Part shown: positions 16,241-32,960 of the stretch, piece by piece | Numbering within the stretch: the stretch's first letter is position 1 | How the letters are laid out: every line of letters begins with the position of its first letter | Origin: Siphonodentalium dalli | Taxonomy: Eukaryota > Mollusca > Scaphopoda > Gadilida > Siphonodentaliidae | Length of the DNA: 64,000 nt | Direction: 5' to 3' | Assembly: GCA_032622095.1 (NCBI GenBank) | Contig: CP136061.1 | Location: 170,693,107-170,757,106, forward strand | Position numbers and translations under genes: made by a program | The notes under the pieces: model-generated | What the model was told of the DNA's origin: nothing | The model's database searches: none | What the model saw: only the letters and a program-made list of their open reading frames with translations

Positions 16241-17360
16241 TAGGTATCCCACCACATACATCTATAGGTTTCCCCACCACACATATATATAGGTATCCCC
16301 ACCACTCACATATATATGTATCCCCACCACATACATCAATAGGTATCCCCACCACACACATATAGGTATCCCCGCCACACACATCTATAGGTATCACCTC
16401 CACATACATATATAGGTATCCCCGCCACACACATCTATAGGTATCACCTCCACATACATATATAGGTATCCCCACCACATACATATATAGGTATCCCCAC
16501 CACATACATATATAGGTATCCCCACCACATACATATATAGGTATCCCCTCCACATACATATATAGGTATCCCCACCACACACATCTATATGTATCACCAC
16601 CACACACATCTATAGGTATCCCCACCAAACACATATATAGGTATCCCCACCATACACATCAATATGTATCACCGCCACACACATATATAGGTACCCCCAC
16701 CACATACATCTATAGGTATCCCCACCATACACATCTATAGGTATCCCCACCATACACATCTATATGTATAACCGCCACACTCATATATAGGTATCCCCAC
16801 CACATACATCTATAGGTATCACCACCACATACATATATAGGTATCACCACCACATAAATCTATAGGTATCCCCACCACACACATCTATATGTATCACCAC
16901 CACATACATATATAGGTATCCCCACCACACACATATATAGGTATCCCACCACATACATATATAGGTATCCCCACCACACACATATAGGTATCCTCACCAC
17001 ACACATATATAGGTATCCTCACCACACACATATATAGGTATCCCCGCCACATACATCTACAGGTATCACCACCACATACATCTATAGTTATCACCACCAC
17101 ATAAATATATAGGTATCCCCGCCACATACATATATAGGTATCACCACCATACACATCTATAGGTATCCCCGCCACACACATCTATAGGTATCCCCACCAC
17201 ATACATATATAGGTATCCCCACCACATACATATATAGGTATCACCACCACACACATATAAGTATCCCCGCCACATACATATATTTATCCCCACCACACAC
17301 ATATAGGTATCCCCACCACACACATCTATAGGTATCACCTCCACATACATATAGAGGTAT
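16240..17360 (+). repeat. Module M, copy 1
   Basis: This module starts near a rare AGGTTTCCCC variant at 16,268 and contains 23- and 24-bp monomers at fixed places. Copies of it start near 20,741, 22,226 and 26,127, at successive offsets of 4,473, 1,485 and 3,901 bp. The fourth is shorter (to about 26,800). Confidence 0.75.
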
Positions 17361-19131
17361 CCCCAACACATACATATATAGGTATCCCCACCACATACAT
17401 ATATAGGTATCCCCACCACATACATATATAGTTATCCCCGCCACACACATATATAGGTAACCCCACCACACACATATATAGGTATCCCCACCACATACAT
17501 ATATAGGTATCACCATCACACACATATATAGGTATCCCCACCACATACATATATTGGTATCCCACCACATACATCTATAGGTATCCCCACCGCACACATA
17601 TATTGGTATCCCACCACATACATCTATAGGTATCCCCACCGCACACATATATAGGTATTCCCATCACATACATACATAGGTATCCCCACCACATACATAT
17701 ATAGGTATCCCCACCACATACATCTGTATGTATCCCCACCACTCACATATATAGGTATCCCTACCACTTACATATATAGGTATCCCCACCACATACATAT
17801 ATAGGTCTCCCCACCACATACATCTATATGTATCCCCACCACATACATATTTAGGTATCCCCACCACATACATCTATAGGTATCCCCACCACATACATAT
17901 ATAGGTATCCCCACCACATACATATATAGGTATCCCCACCACATACATATATAGGTATCCCCACCACATACATATATAGGTATCTCCACCACATACATCT
18001 ATAGGTATCCCCACCACACACATCTATATGTATCACCACCACACACATCTATAGGTATCCCCACCAAACACATATATAGGTATCCCCACCATACACATCA
18101 ATATGTATCACCGCCACACACATATATAGGTATCCCCACCACATACATCTATAGGTATCCCCACCATACACATCTATAGGTATCCCCACCATATACATCT
18201 ATATGTATAACTGCCACACTCATATATAGGTATCCCCACCACATACATCTATAGGTATCACCACCACATACATATATAGGTATCCCCACCACATAAATCT
18301 ATAGGTATCCCCACCACACACATCTATATGTATCACCACCACATACATATATAGGTATCCCCACCACACACATATATAGGTATCCCACCACATACATATA
18401 TAGGTATCCCCACCACACACATATTGGTATCCTCACCACACACATATATAGGTATCCTCACCCCACACATATATAGGTATCCCCGCCACATACATCTATA
18501 GGTATCACCACCACATACATCTATAGTTATCACCACCACATACATCTATAGGTATCCCCACCACATACATCTATAGGTATCCCCACCACATACATCTATA
18601 TGTATCCCCGCCACACACATCTATTGGTATCCTCACCACACACATATATAGGTATCCCACCACATACATATATAGGTATCCCCACCACATACATCTATAG
18701 GTATCCCCACCACATACATATATAGGTATTCCCACCACATACATATATAGGTATCCCCACCACATACATATATAGGTATCCCCACCACATACATATATAG
18801 GTATCCCCACCACATACATCTATAGGTATCACCATCACACACATCTATATGTATCACCACCACACACATCTATAGGTATCCCCACCAAACACATATATAG
18901 GTATCCCCACCATACACATCAATATGTATCACCGCCACACACATATATAGGTATCCCCACCACACACATATATAGGTATCCCCACCACATACATATATAA
19001 GTATCCCCGCCACATACATATATAGGTATCCCCACCACATACATATAGGTATCCCCACCACACACATATATAGGTATCCCCACCACACACATTTATTGAT
19101 ATCCCCACCACACACATATATAGGTATCCCC

Positions 19132-20735
19132 ACCACATTCATCTATAGGTATCCCCACCATACACATCAATATGTATCACCGCCACACACATATATAGGT
19201 ATCCCCACCACATACATCTATAGGTATCCCCACCATACACATCTATAGGTATCCCCACCATACACAGCTATATGTATAACCGCCACACTCATATATAGGT
19301 ATCCCCACCACATACATCTATAGGTATCACCACCACATACATATATAGGTATCCCCACCACATAAATCTATAGGTATCCCCACCACACACATCTATATGT
19401 ATCACCACCACATACATATATAGGTATCCCCACCACACACATATATAGGTATCCCACCACATACATATATAGGTATCCCCACCACACATCTATAGGTATC
19501 ACCACCACATACATATATAGGTATCACCACCACATACATATATAGGTATCACCATCACACACATATATAGGTATCCCCACCACATACATATATTGGTATC
19601 CCACCACATACATCTATAGGTATCCCCACCGCACACATATATTGGTATCCCACCACATACATATGTAGGTATCCCCACCGCATACATATATATGTATCCC
19701 CATCACATACATACATAGGTATCCCCACCACATACATATATAGGTATCCCCACCACATACATCTGTATGTATCCCCACCACACACATATATAGGTATCCC
19801 CACCACATACATATATAGGTATCCCCACCACATACATCTATATGTATCCCCACCACATACATATTTAGGTATCCCCACCACATACATCTATAGGTATCCC
19901 CACCACATACATATATAGGTATCTCCACCACATACATATATAGGTATCCCCACCACATACATATATAGGTATCCCCACCACATACATATATAGGTATCCC
20001 CACCACATACATCTATAGGTATCCCCACCACACACATCAATATGAATCACCACCACACACATCTATAGGTATCCCCACCAAACACATATATAGGTATCCC
20101 CACCATACACATCAATATGTATCACCGCCACACACATATATAGGTATCCCCACCACATACATCTATATGTATCCCCACCATACACATCTATAGGTATCCC
20201 CACCATACACATCTATATGTATAACCGCCACACTCATATATAGGTATCCCCACCACATAAATCTATAGGTATCACCACCACATACATATATAGGTATCCC
20301 CACCACATAAATCTATAGGTATCCCCACCACACACATCTATATGTATCACCACCACATACATATATAGGTATCACCTCCACATACATATAGAGGTATCCC
20401 CAACACATACATATATAGGTATCCCCACCACATACATATATAGGTATCCCCACCACATACATATATAGTTATCCCCGCCACACACATATATAGGTATCCC
20501 CACCACTCACATATATAGGTATCCCCACCACATACATATATAGGTATCACCATCACACACATATATAGGTATCCCCACCACATACATATATTGGTATCCC
20601 ACCACATACATCTATAGGTATCCCCACCGCACACATATATTGGTATCCCACCACATACATCTATAGGTATCCCCACCGCACACATATATAGGTATCCCCA
20701 TCACATACATACATAGGTATCCCCACCACATACAT
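19132..20735 (+). repeat. 1.6-kb block repeated at 23,548-25,150
   Basis: The offset is 4,416 bp. The left edge is marked by CCACATTCATCTATAGG in both copies; left of it the sequences differ. The right edge is just after CATCACATACATACATAGG, where the first copy runs into module M and the second runs on as ordinary monomers. Anchors 19280/23696 and 20225/24641 fall inside with identical spacing of 945 bp. Confidence 0.8.
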
Positions 20736-23360
20736 CTATAGGTTTCCCCACCACACATATATATTGGTATCCCCACCACACACATATATATGTATCCCCA
20801 CCACATACATCTATAGGTATCCCCACCACACACATATAGGTATCCCCGCCACACACATCTATAGGTATCACCTCCACATACATATATAGGTATCCCCACC
20901 ACATACATCTATAGGTATCCCCACCACATACATATATAGGTATTCCCACCACATACATATATAGGTATCCCCACCACATACATATATAGGTATCCCCACC
21001 ACATACATATATAGGTATCCCCACCACATACATCTATAGGTATCCCCACCACACACATCTATATGTATCACCACCACACACATCTATAGGTATCCCCACC
21101 AAACACATATATAGGTATCCCCACCATACACATCAATATGTATCACCGCCACACACATATATATGTACCCCCACCACATACATCTATAGGTATCCCCACC
21201 ATACACATCTATAGGTATCCCCACCATACACATCTATATGTATAACCGCCACACTCATATATAGGTATCCCCACCACATACATCTATAGGTATCACCACC
21301 ACATACATATATAGGTATCACCACCACATAAATCTATAGGTATCCCCACCACACACATCTATATGTATCACCACCTCATACATATATAGGTATCCCCACC
21401 ACACACATATATAGGTATCCCACCACATACATATATAGGTATCCCCACCACACACATATAGGTATCCTCACCACACACATATATAGGTATCCTCACCACA
21501 CACATATATAGGTATCCCCGCCACATACATCTATAGGTATCACCACCACATACATCTATAGTTATCACCACCACATAAATATATAGGTATCCCCGCCACA
21601 TACATATATAGGTATCACCACCATACACATCTATAGGTATCCCCGCCACACACATCTATAGGTATCCCCACCACATACATATATAGGTATCCCCAACACA
21701 TACATATATAGGTATCACCACCACACACATATAAGTATCCCCGCCACATACATATAGGTATCCCCACCTCACACATATAGATATCCCCACCAAACACATC
21801 TATAGGTATCACCTCCACGTACATATAGAGGTATCCCCAACACATACATATATAGGTATCCCCACCATACACATCTATATGTATCACCACCACATACATA
21901 TATAGGTATTCCCACCACACACATATATAGGTATCCCACCACATACATATATAGGTATCCCCACCACACACATATAGGTATCCTCACCACACACATATAT
22001 AGGTATCCTCACCACACACATATATAGGTATCCCCGCCACATACAGCTATATGTATCCCCACCACATACATATTTAGGTATCACCACCACATACATCTAT
22101 AGGTATCCACACCACATACATCTATAGGTATCCCCACCACATACATCTATATGTATCCCCGCCACACACATCTATAGGTATCCTCACCACACACATATAT
22201 AGGTATCCCACCACATACATCTATAGGTTTTCCCACCACACATATATATAGGTATCCCCACCACACACATATATATGTATCCCCACCACATACATCTATA
22301 GGTATCCCCACCACACACATATAGGTATCCCCGCCACACACATCTATAGGTATCACCTCCACATACATATATAGGTATCCCCACCACATACATCTATAGG
22401 TATCCCCACCACATACATATATAGGTATTCCCACCACATACATATATAGGTATCCCCACCACATACATATATAGGTATCCCCACCACATACATATATAGG
22501 TATCCCCACCACATACATCTATAGGTATCCCCACCACACACATCTATATGTATCACCACCACACACATCTATAGGTATCCCCACCAAACACATATATAGG
22601 TATCCCCACCATACACATCAATATGTATCACCGCCACACACATATATAGGCACCCCCACCACATACATCTATAGGTATCCCCACCATACACATCTATAGG
22701 TATCCCTACCATACCCATCTATATGTATAACCGCCACACTCATATATAGGTATCCCCACCACATACATCTATAGGTATCACCACCACATACATATATAGG
22801 TATCACCACCACATAAATCTATAGGTATCCCCACCACACACATCTATATGTATCACCACCACATACATATATAGGTATCCCCACCACACACATAGATAGG
22901 TATCCCACCACATACATATATAGGTATCCCCACCACACACATATAGGTATCCTCACCACACACATATATAGGTATCCTCACCACACACATATATAGGTAT
23001 CCCCGCCACATACATCTATGGGTATCACCACCACATACATCTATAGTTATCACCACCACATAAATATATAGGTATCCCCGCCACATACATATATAGGTAT
23101 CACCACCATACACATCTATAGGTATCCCCGCCACACACATCTATAGGTATCCCCACCACATACATATATAGGTATCCCCACCACATACATATATAGGTAT
23201 CACCACCACACACATATAAGTATCCCCGCCACATACATATAGGTATCCCCACCACACACATATAGGTATCCCCACCAAACACATCTATTGGTATCACCTG
23301 CACATACATATAGAGGTATCCCCAACACATACATATATAGGTATCCCCACCACATACATA
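20735..23360 (+). repeat. Module M copies 2 and 3, tandem at 1,485 bp
   Basis: Copy 2 spans about 20,735-21,870 and copy 3 about 22,220-23,360. They share the AGGTTT variant, the short monomers and the TATAGAGGTATCCCCAACAC variant (about 21,823 and 23,308). The 1,485-bp step equals the anchor interval 21246-22731. The intervening 21,870-22,220 contains the TATCCTCACC block. Confidence 0.75.
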
Positions 23361-26300
23361 TATAGGTATCCCCACCACATACATATATAGTTATCCCCGC
23401 CACACACATATATAGGTATCCCCACCACACACATATATAGGTATCCCCACCACATACATATATAGGTATCACCATCACACACATATATAGGTATCCCCAC
23501 CACATACATATATTGGTATCCCACCACATACATCTATAGGTATCCCCACCACATTCATCTATAGGTATCCCCACCATACACATCAATATGTATCACCGCC
23601 ACACACATATATAGGTATCCCCACCACATACATCTATAGGTATCCCCACCATACACATCTATAGGTATCCCCACCATACACATCTATATGTATAACCGCC
23701 ACACTCATATATAGGTATCCCCACCACATACATCTATAGGTATCACCACCACATACATATTTAGGTATGCCCACCACATAAATCTATAGGTATCCCCACC
23801 ACACACATCTATATGTATCACCACCACATACATATATAGGTATCCCCACCACACACATATATAGGTATCCCACCACATACATATATAGGTATCCCCACCA
23901 CACATCTATAGGTGTCACCACCACATACATATATAGGTATCACCACCACATACATATATAGGTATCACCATCACACACATATATAGGTATCCCCACCACA
24001 TACATATATTGGTATCCCACCACATACATCTATAGGTATCCCCACCGCACACATATATTGGTATCCCACCACATACATCTATAGGTATCCCCACCGCATA
24101 CATATATAGGTATCCCCATCACATACATACATAGGTATCCCCACCACATACATATATAGGTATCCCCACCACATACATCTGTATGTATCCCCACCACACA
24201 CATATATAGGTATCCCCACCACATACATATATAGGTATCCCCACCACATACATCTATATGTATCCCCACCACATACATATTTAGGTATTCCCACCACATA
24301 CATCTATAGGTATCCCCACCACATACATATATAGGTATCTCCACCACATACATATATAGGTATCCCCACCACATACATATATAGGTATCCCCACCACATA
24401 CATATATAGGTATCCCCACCACATACATCTATAGGTATCCCCACCACACACATCTATATGTATCACCACCACACACATCTATAGGTATCCCCACCAAACA
24501 CATATATAGGTATCCCCACCATACACATCAATATGTATCACCGCCACACACATATATAGGTATCCCCACCACATACATCTATAGGTATCCCCACCATACA
24601 CATCTATAGGTATCCCCACCATACACATCTATATGTATAACCGCCACACTCATATATAGGTATCCCCACCACATACATCTATAGGTATCACCACCACATA
24701 CATATATAGGTATCCCCACCACATAAATCTATAGGTATCCCCACCACACACATCTATATGTATCACCACCACATACATATATAGGTATCACCTCCACATA
24801 CATATAGAGGTATCCCCAACACATACGTATATAGGTATCCCCACCACATACATATATAGGTATCCCCACCACATACATATATAGTTATCCCCGCCACACA
24901 CATATATAGGTATCCCCACAACACACATATATAGGTATCCCCACCACATACATATATAGGTATCACCATCACACACATATATAGGTATCCCCACCACATA
25001 CATATATTGGTATCCCACCACATACATCTATAGGTATCCCCACCGCACACATATATTGGTATCCCTACACATACATCTATAGGTATCCCCACCGCACACA
25101 TATATAGGTATCCCCATCACATACATACATAGGTATCCCCACCACATACATATATAGGTATCCCCACCACATACATCTGTATGTATCCCCACCACACACA
25201 TATATAGGAATCCCCACCACATACATATATAGGTATCCCCACCACATAGATATATAGGTATCCCCACCACATACATCTATATGTATCCCCACCACATACA
25301 TATTTAGGTATCCCCACCACATACATCTATAGGTATCCCCCCACATACATATATAGGTATCCCCACCACATACATATATAGGTATCCCCACCACATACAT
25401 ATATAGGTATCCCCACCACATACATATATAGGTATCCCCACCACATACATCTATAGGTATCCCCACCACACACATCTATATGTATCACCACCACACACAT
25501 CTATAGGTATCCCCACCAAACACATATATAGGTATCCCCACCATACACATCAATATGTATCACCGCCACACACATATATAGGTATCCCCACCACATACAT
25601 CTATAGGTATCCCCACCATACACATCTATAGGTATCCCAACCATACACATCTATATGTATAACCGCCACACTCATATATAGGTATCCCCACCACATACAT
25701 CTATAGGTATCACCACCACATACATATATAGGTATCCCCACCACATAAATCTATAGGTATACCCACCATACACATCTATATGTATCACCACCACATACAT
25801 ATATAGGTATTCCCACCACACACATATATAGGTATCCCACCACATACATATATAGGTATCCCCACCACACACATATAGGTATCCTCACCACACACATATA
25901 TAGGTATCCTCACCACACACATATATAGGTATCCCCGCCACATACATCTATAGGTATCACCACCACGTACATCTAAAGTTATCACCACCACATTCATCTA
26001 TAGGTATCCACACCACATACATCTATAGGTATCCCCACCACATACATCTATATGTATCCCCGCCACACACATCTATAGGTATCCTCACCACACACATATA
26101 TAGGTATCCCACCACATACATCTATAGGTTTCCCCACCACACATATATATAGGTATCCCCACCACACACATATATATGTATCCCCACCACATACATCTAT
26201 AGGTATCCCCACCACACACATATAGGTATCCCCGCCACACACATCTATAGGTATCACCTCCACATACATATATAGGTATCCCCACCACATACATCTATAG

Positions 26301-27799
26301 GTATCCCCACCACATACATATATAGGTATTCCCACCACATACATATATAGGTATCCCCACCACATACATATATAGGTATCCCCACCACATACATATTTAG
26401 GTATCCCCACCACATACATCTATAGGTATCCCCACCACACACATCTATATGTATCACCACCACACACATCTATAGGTATCCCCACCAAACACATATATAG
26501 GTATCCCCACCATACACATCAATATGTATCACCGCCACACACATATATAGGTACCCCCACCACATACATCTATATGTATCCCCACCATACACATCTATAG
26601 GTATCCCCACCATACACATCTATATGTATAACCGCCACACTCATATATAGGTATCCCCACCATATACATCTATAGGTATCACCACCACATACATATATAG
26701 GTATCACCACCACATAAATCTATAGGTATCCCCACCACACACATCTATATGTATCACCACCACATACATATATAGGTATCCCCACCACACACATATATAG
26801 GTATCCCACCACATACATATAGAGTGTATCCCCACCACACACATATAGGTATCCTCACCACATACATATATAGGTATCCCCACCACCTACATCTGTATGT
26901 ATCCCCACCACACACATATATAGGTATCCCCACCACATACATATATAGGTATCCCCACCACATACATATATAGGTATACCCACCACATACATCTATAGGT
27001 ATCCCCACCACACACATCTATATGTATCACCACCACACACATCTATAGGTATCCCCAACAAACACATATATAGGTATCCCCACCATACACATCAATATGT
27101 ATCACCGCCACACACATATATAGCTATCCCCACCACATACATCTATAGGTATCCCCACCATACACATCTATAGGTATTCCCACCATACACATATATATGT
27201 ATAACCGCCACACTCATATATAGGTATCCCCACCACATACATCTATAGGTATCACCACTACATACATATATAGGTATCCCCACCACATAAATCTATAGGT
27301 ATCCCCACCACACACATCTATATGTATCACCACCACATACATATATAGGTATCCCCACCACACACATATATAGGTATCCCACCACATACATATATAGGTA
27401 TCCCCACCACACACATATAGGTATCCTCACCACACACATATATAGGTATCCCCGCCACATACATCTATAGGTATCACCACCACATACATCTATAGTTATC
27501 ACCACCACATACATCTATAGGTATCCACACCACATACATCTATAGGTATCCCCACCACATACATCTATATGTATCCCCGCCACACACATCTATAGGTATC
27601 CTCACCACACACATATATAGGTATCCCACCACATACATCAATAGGTATCCCCACCACATACATATATAGGTATCCCCACCACATACATCTATAGGTATCC
27701 CCACCACATACATATATAGGTATTCCCACCACATACATATATAGGTATCCCCACCACATACATACATAGGTATCCCCACCACATACATATATAGGTATC

Positions 27800-30700
27800 C
27801 CCACCACATACATCTATAGGTATTCCCACCACACACATCTATATGTATCACCACCACACACATCTATAGGTATCCCCACCAAACACATATATAGGTATCC
27901 CCACCATACACATCAATATGTATCACCGCCACACACATATATAGGTATCACCACCACATACATATATAGGTATCCTCACCACACACATCTATAGGTATTC
28001 CCACCACACACATATATAGGTATCCCCACCACACACATCTATAGGTATCTCCACCACATACATATATAGGTATCCCCACCACATACATATATAAGTATCT
28101 CCGCCACATACATATATAGGTATCCCCACCACATACATATATAGGTATCCCCACCACACACATATATAGGTATCCCCACCACACACATTTATTGGTATCC
28201 CCACCACACACATATATAGGTATCCCCACCACATTCATCTATAGGTATCCCCACCATACACATCAATATGTATCACCGCCACACACATATATAGGTATGC
28301 CCACCACATACATCTATAGGTATCACCACCACATACATATATAGGTATCCCCACCACATAAATCTATAGGTATCCCCACCACACACATCTATATGTATCA
28401 CCACCACATACATATATAGGTATCCCCACCACACACATATATAGGTATCCCACCACATACATATATAGGTATCCCCACCACACATCTATAGGTATCACCA
28501 CAACATACATATATAGGTATCACCACCACACACATATAGGTATCCCCACCACACACATATATAGGTATCCCCACCACACACAAATATAGGTATCCCCACC
28601 ACATACATATATAGGTCTCCCCACCACATACATCTAGAGGTATCCCCACCACACACATCTATATGTATCCCCACCACACACATATATAGGTATCCCCACC
28701 ACATACATCTATAGGTATCCCCACCACTCACATATATAGGTATCCCCACCACACACATATATAGGTATTCCCACCACATACATCTATAGGTATCCCCCCC
28801 ACACACATATAGGTATCCCCGCCACACACATCTATAGGTATCACCTCCACATACATCTATAGGTATCACCACAACATACATCTATAGGTATCCCCACCAC
28901 ATTCATCTATAGGTATCCCCACCACACACATATATAGGTATCACCACCACATACATATATAGGTTTCCCCGCCACATACATATATAGGTTTTCCCGCCAC
29001 ATACATATATAGGTATCCTCACCACACACATCTATAAGTATCCCCACCACACACATATATAGGTATCCCCACCACACACATCTATAGGTATCCCCACCAC
29101 ATACATCTATATGTATCCCCACCACACACATCTATATGTATCCCCACCACACACATATATAGGTATCACCACCACGTACATATATAGGTATCCCCGCCAC
29201 ACACATATATAGGTATCCCCACCACACACATATATATATAGGTATCCCCGCCACACACATATATAGGTATCCCCACCACATACATATATAGGTATCACCA
29301 CCACATACATATATAGGTATCCTCACCACACACATCTATAGGTATCCCCACCACACACATATATAGGTATCCCCACCACACACATCTATAAGTATCCCCA
29401 CCACATACATATATAGGTATCCCCACCACATACATATATAAGTATCCCCGCCACATACATATATAGGTATCCCCACCACATACATATATAGGTATCCCCG
29501 CCACACACATATATAGGTATCCCCACCACACACATATATAGGTATCCCCACGACACACATATATAGGTATCCCCACCACATACATATATAGGTCTCCCCA
29601 CCACATACATCTATAGGTATCCCCACCACATACATATATAGGTATCCCCGCCACACACATATATAGGTATTCCCGCCACATACATATATAGGTATCCTCA
29701 CCACACACATCTATAGGTATTCCCGCCACATACATATATAGGTATCCTCACCACACACATCTATAGGTATCCCCACCACATACATATATAGGTATCACCA
29801 CCACATACATATATAGGTATCCCCATCACACACATATATAGGTATCCCCACCACACACATATATATAGGTATCCCCGCCACACACATATATAGGTATCCC
29901 CACCACATACATATATAGGTATCACCACCACATACATATATAGGTATCCTCACCATACACATCTATAGGTATCCCCACCACACACATATATAGGTATCCC
30001 CACCACACACATCGATAGGTATCCCCACCACATACATATATAGGTATCCCCACCACATAGATATATAAGTATCCCCGCCACATACATATATAGGTATCCC
30101 CACCACATACATATATAGGTATCCCCACCACACGCATATATAGGTATCCCCACCACACACATTTATTGGTATCCCCACCACACACATATATAGGTATCCC
30201 CACCACATACATATATAGGTCTCCCCACCACATACATCTATAGGTATCCCCACCACACACATCTATATGTATCCCCACCACACACATATATAGGTATCAC
30301 CACCACATACATATATAGGTATCCCCGCCACACACATATATAGGTATTCCCGCCACATACATATATAGGTATCCTCACCACACAAATATATAGGTATCAC
30401 CACCACATACATATATAGGTATCACCACCACATACATATATAGGTATCCCCACCACACATACATATAGGTATCCCCGCCACATACATATATAGGTATCAC
30501 CACCATACACATCTATAGGTATCCCCGCCACACACATCTATAGGTATCCCCACCACATACATATATAGGTATCCACACCACACACATATATAGGTATCCC
30601 CACCACATAGATATATAGGTATCACCACCACACACATATAAGTATCCCCGCCACATACATATATAGGTCTCCCCACCACATACATCTATAGGTATCCCCG

Positions 30701-31370
30701 CCACACACATATATAGGTATCCCCACCACACACATATATAGGTATCCCCACCACATACATATATAGGTATCACCATCACACACATATATAGGTATGCCCA
30801 CCACATACATATATTGGTATCCCCCCACATACATCTATAGGTATCCCCACCGCACACATATATAGGTATCCCCATCACATACATATATAGGTATCCCCAC
30901 CACATACATATATAGGTATCCCCACCACATACATCTATATGTATCCCCACCACACACATATATAGGTATCCCCACCACATACATATATAGGTATCCCCAC
31001 CACATACATATATAGGTATCCCCACCACATACATCTATATGTATCCCCACCACATACATATATAGGTATTCCCACCACATACATCTATAGGTATCCCCAC
31101 CACATACATATATAGGTATCCCCACCACATACATACATAGGTATCCCCGCCACATACATATATAGGTATCCCCACCACATACATATATAGGTATCCCCAC
31201 CACATACATCTATAGGTATCCCCACCACACACATCTATATGTATCACCACCACACACATCTATAGGTATCCCCCCAAACACATATATAGGTATCCCCACC
31301 ATACACATCAATATGTATCACCGCCACACACATATTTAGGTATCCCCACCACATACATCTATAGATATCC
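27800..31370 (+). repeat. Satellite domain 3: anchor-free stretch
   Basis: No TATAACCGCC/ACACTCATATAT anchor occurs between 27,205 and 31,421. The monomers are mostly 25 bp, with 27-bp forms (CACATATATATAGG) near 29,230 and 29,858. The 29,295-29,735 part is closely matched at 42,550-42,990 (offset 13,255), 44,774-45,214 and about 48,400-48,800. A CACATTTATTGGTAT variant near 28,188 and 30,166 is shared with 19,090, 45,630 and 49,207. No gene is seen. Confidence 0.7.
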
Positions 31371-32960
31371 CCACCATACACATCTATAGGTATCCCCACC
31401 ATACACATCTATATGTATAACCGCCACACTCATATATAGGTATCCCCACCACATACATCTATAGGTATCACCACCACATACATATATAGGTATCCCCACC
31501 ACATAAATCTATAGGTATCCCCGCCACACACATCTATATGTATCACCACCACATACATATATAGGTATCCCCACCACACACATATATAAATATCCCACCA
31601 CATACATATATAGGTATCCCCACCACACACATATAGGTATCCTCACCACACACATATATAGGTATCCTCACCACACACATATATAGGTATCCCCGCCACA
31701 TACATCTATAGGTATCACCACCACATACATCTATAGTTATCACCACCACATACATCTATAGGTATCCACACCACATACACCTATAGGTATCCCCACCACA
31801 TACATCTATATGTATCCCCGCCACACACATCTATAGGTATCCTCACCACACACATATATAGGTATCCCCACCACATACATCTATAGGTATCCCCACCACA
31901 CACATATATAGGTATCCCCACCACACACATATATAGGTATCCCCACCACATACATCTATATGTATCCCCACCACACACATATAGGTATCCCCGCCACACA
32001 CATCTATAGGTATTACCTCCACATACATATATAGGTATCCCCACCACATACATATATAGGTATCCCCACCACATATATCTATAGGTATCCCCACCACACA
32101 CATCTATATGTATCACCACCACACACATCTATAGGTATCCCCACCAAACACATATATAGGTATCCCCACCACATACATATATAGGTATCCCCACCACACA
32201 CATATAGGTATCCTCACCACATACATATATAGGTATCCCCACCACATACATCTATAGGTATCCCCACCACACACATCTATATGTATCACCACCACACACA
32301 TCTATAGGTATCCCCACCATACACATCTATAGGTATCCCCACCATACACATCTATATGTATAACCGCCACACTCATATATAGGTATCCCCACCACATACA
32401 TCTATAGGTATCACCACCACATACATATATAGGTATCCCCACCACATAAATCTATAGGTATCCCCACCACACACATCTATATGTATCACCACCACATACA
32501 TATATAGGTATCTCCACCACACACATATATAGGTATCCCACCACATACATATATAGGTATCCCCACCACACACATATAGGTATCCTCACCACACACATAT
32601 ATAGGTATCCTCACCACACACATATATAGGTATCCCCGCCACATACATCTATAGGTATCACCACCACATACATCTATAGTTATCACCACCACATACATCT
32701 ATAGGTATCCACACCACATACATCTATAGGTATCCCCACCACATACATCTATATGTATCCCCGCCACACACATCTATAGGTATCCTCACCACACACATAT
32801 ATAGGTATCCCCACCACATACATCTATAGGTATCCCCACCACACACATATATAGGTATCCCCACCACACACATATATAGGTATCCCCACCACATACATCT
32901 ATAGGTATCCCCACCACACACATATAGGTATCCCCGCCACACACATCTATAGGTATCACC
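31370..32960 (+). repeat. 650-bp block duplicated at 943 bp
   Basis: About 31,370-32,020 reappears at about 32,313-32,963. Both contain an anchor (31421 and 32364) and the 23- and 24-bp monomers in the same order. The space between holds consensus-like monomers. This part resembles domain 2 more than its immediate neighbours. Confidence 0.75.

Larger units (their letters stand above)
5040..27800 (+). repeat. Satellite domain 2: anchor-punctuated higher-order array
   Basis: A diagnostic variant pair, TATAACCGCC followed by ACACTCATATAT, recurs 22 times. The CCGCC starts at 5591, 6982, 7801, 8498, 9567, 10386, 11083, 12473, 13287, 14854, 15877, 16772, 18211 (as CTGCC), 19280, 20225, 21246, 22731, 23696, 24641, 25663, 26632 and 27205. 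Around it lies a conserved block of about 500 bp: monomers with CCAAACACAT, CATCAATATGTATCACC, CATAAATCTATAGG, a 24-bp monomer (TATCCCACC), a 23-bp monomer (CACACATATAGG) and two TATCCTCACC monomers. Intervals recur in order: 819 then 697 bp twice, and 945 then about 1,021 bp twice. No gene is seen in these 22.8 kb. Confidence 0.85.

Noticed and set aside
26815-26835. Possible breakpoint at ATATAGAGTGTATCC
   Set aside because: It is a single monomer with one or two extra bases; the flanks continue as satellite in the same orientation.
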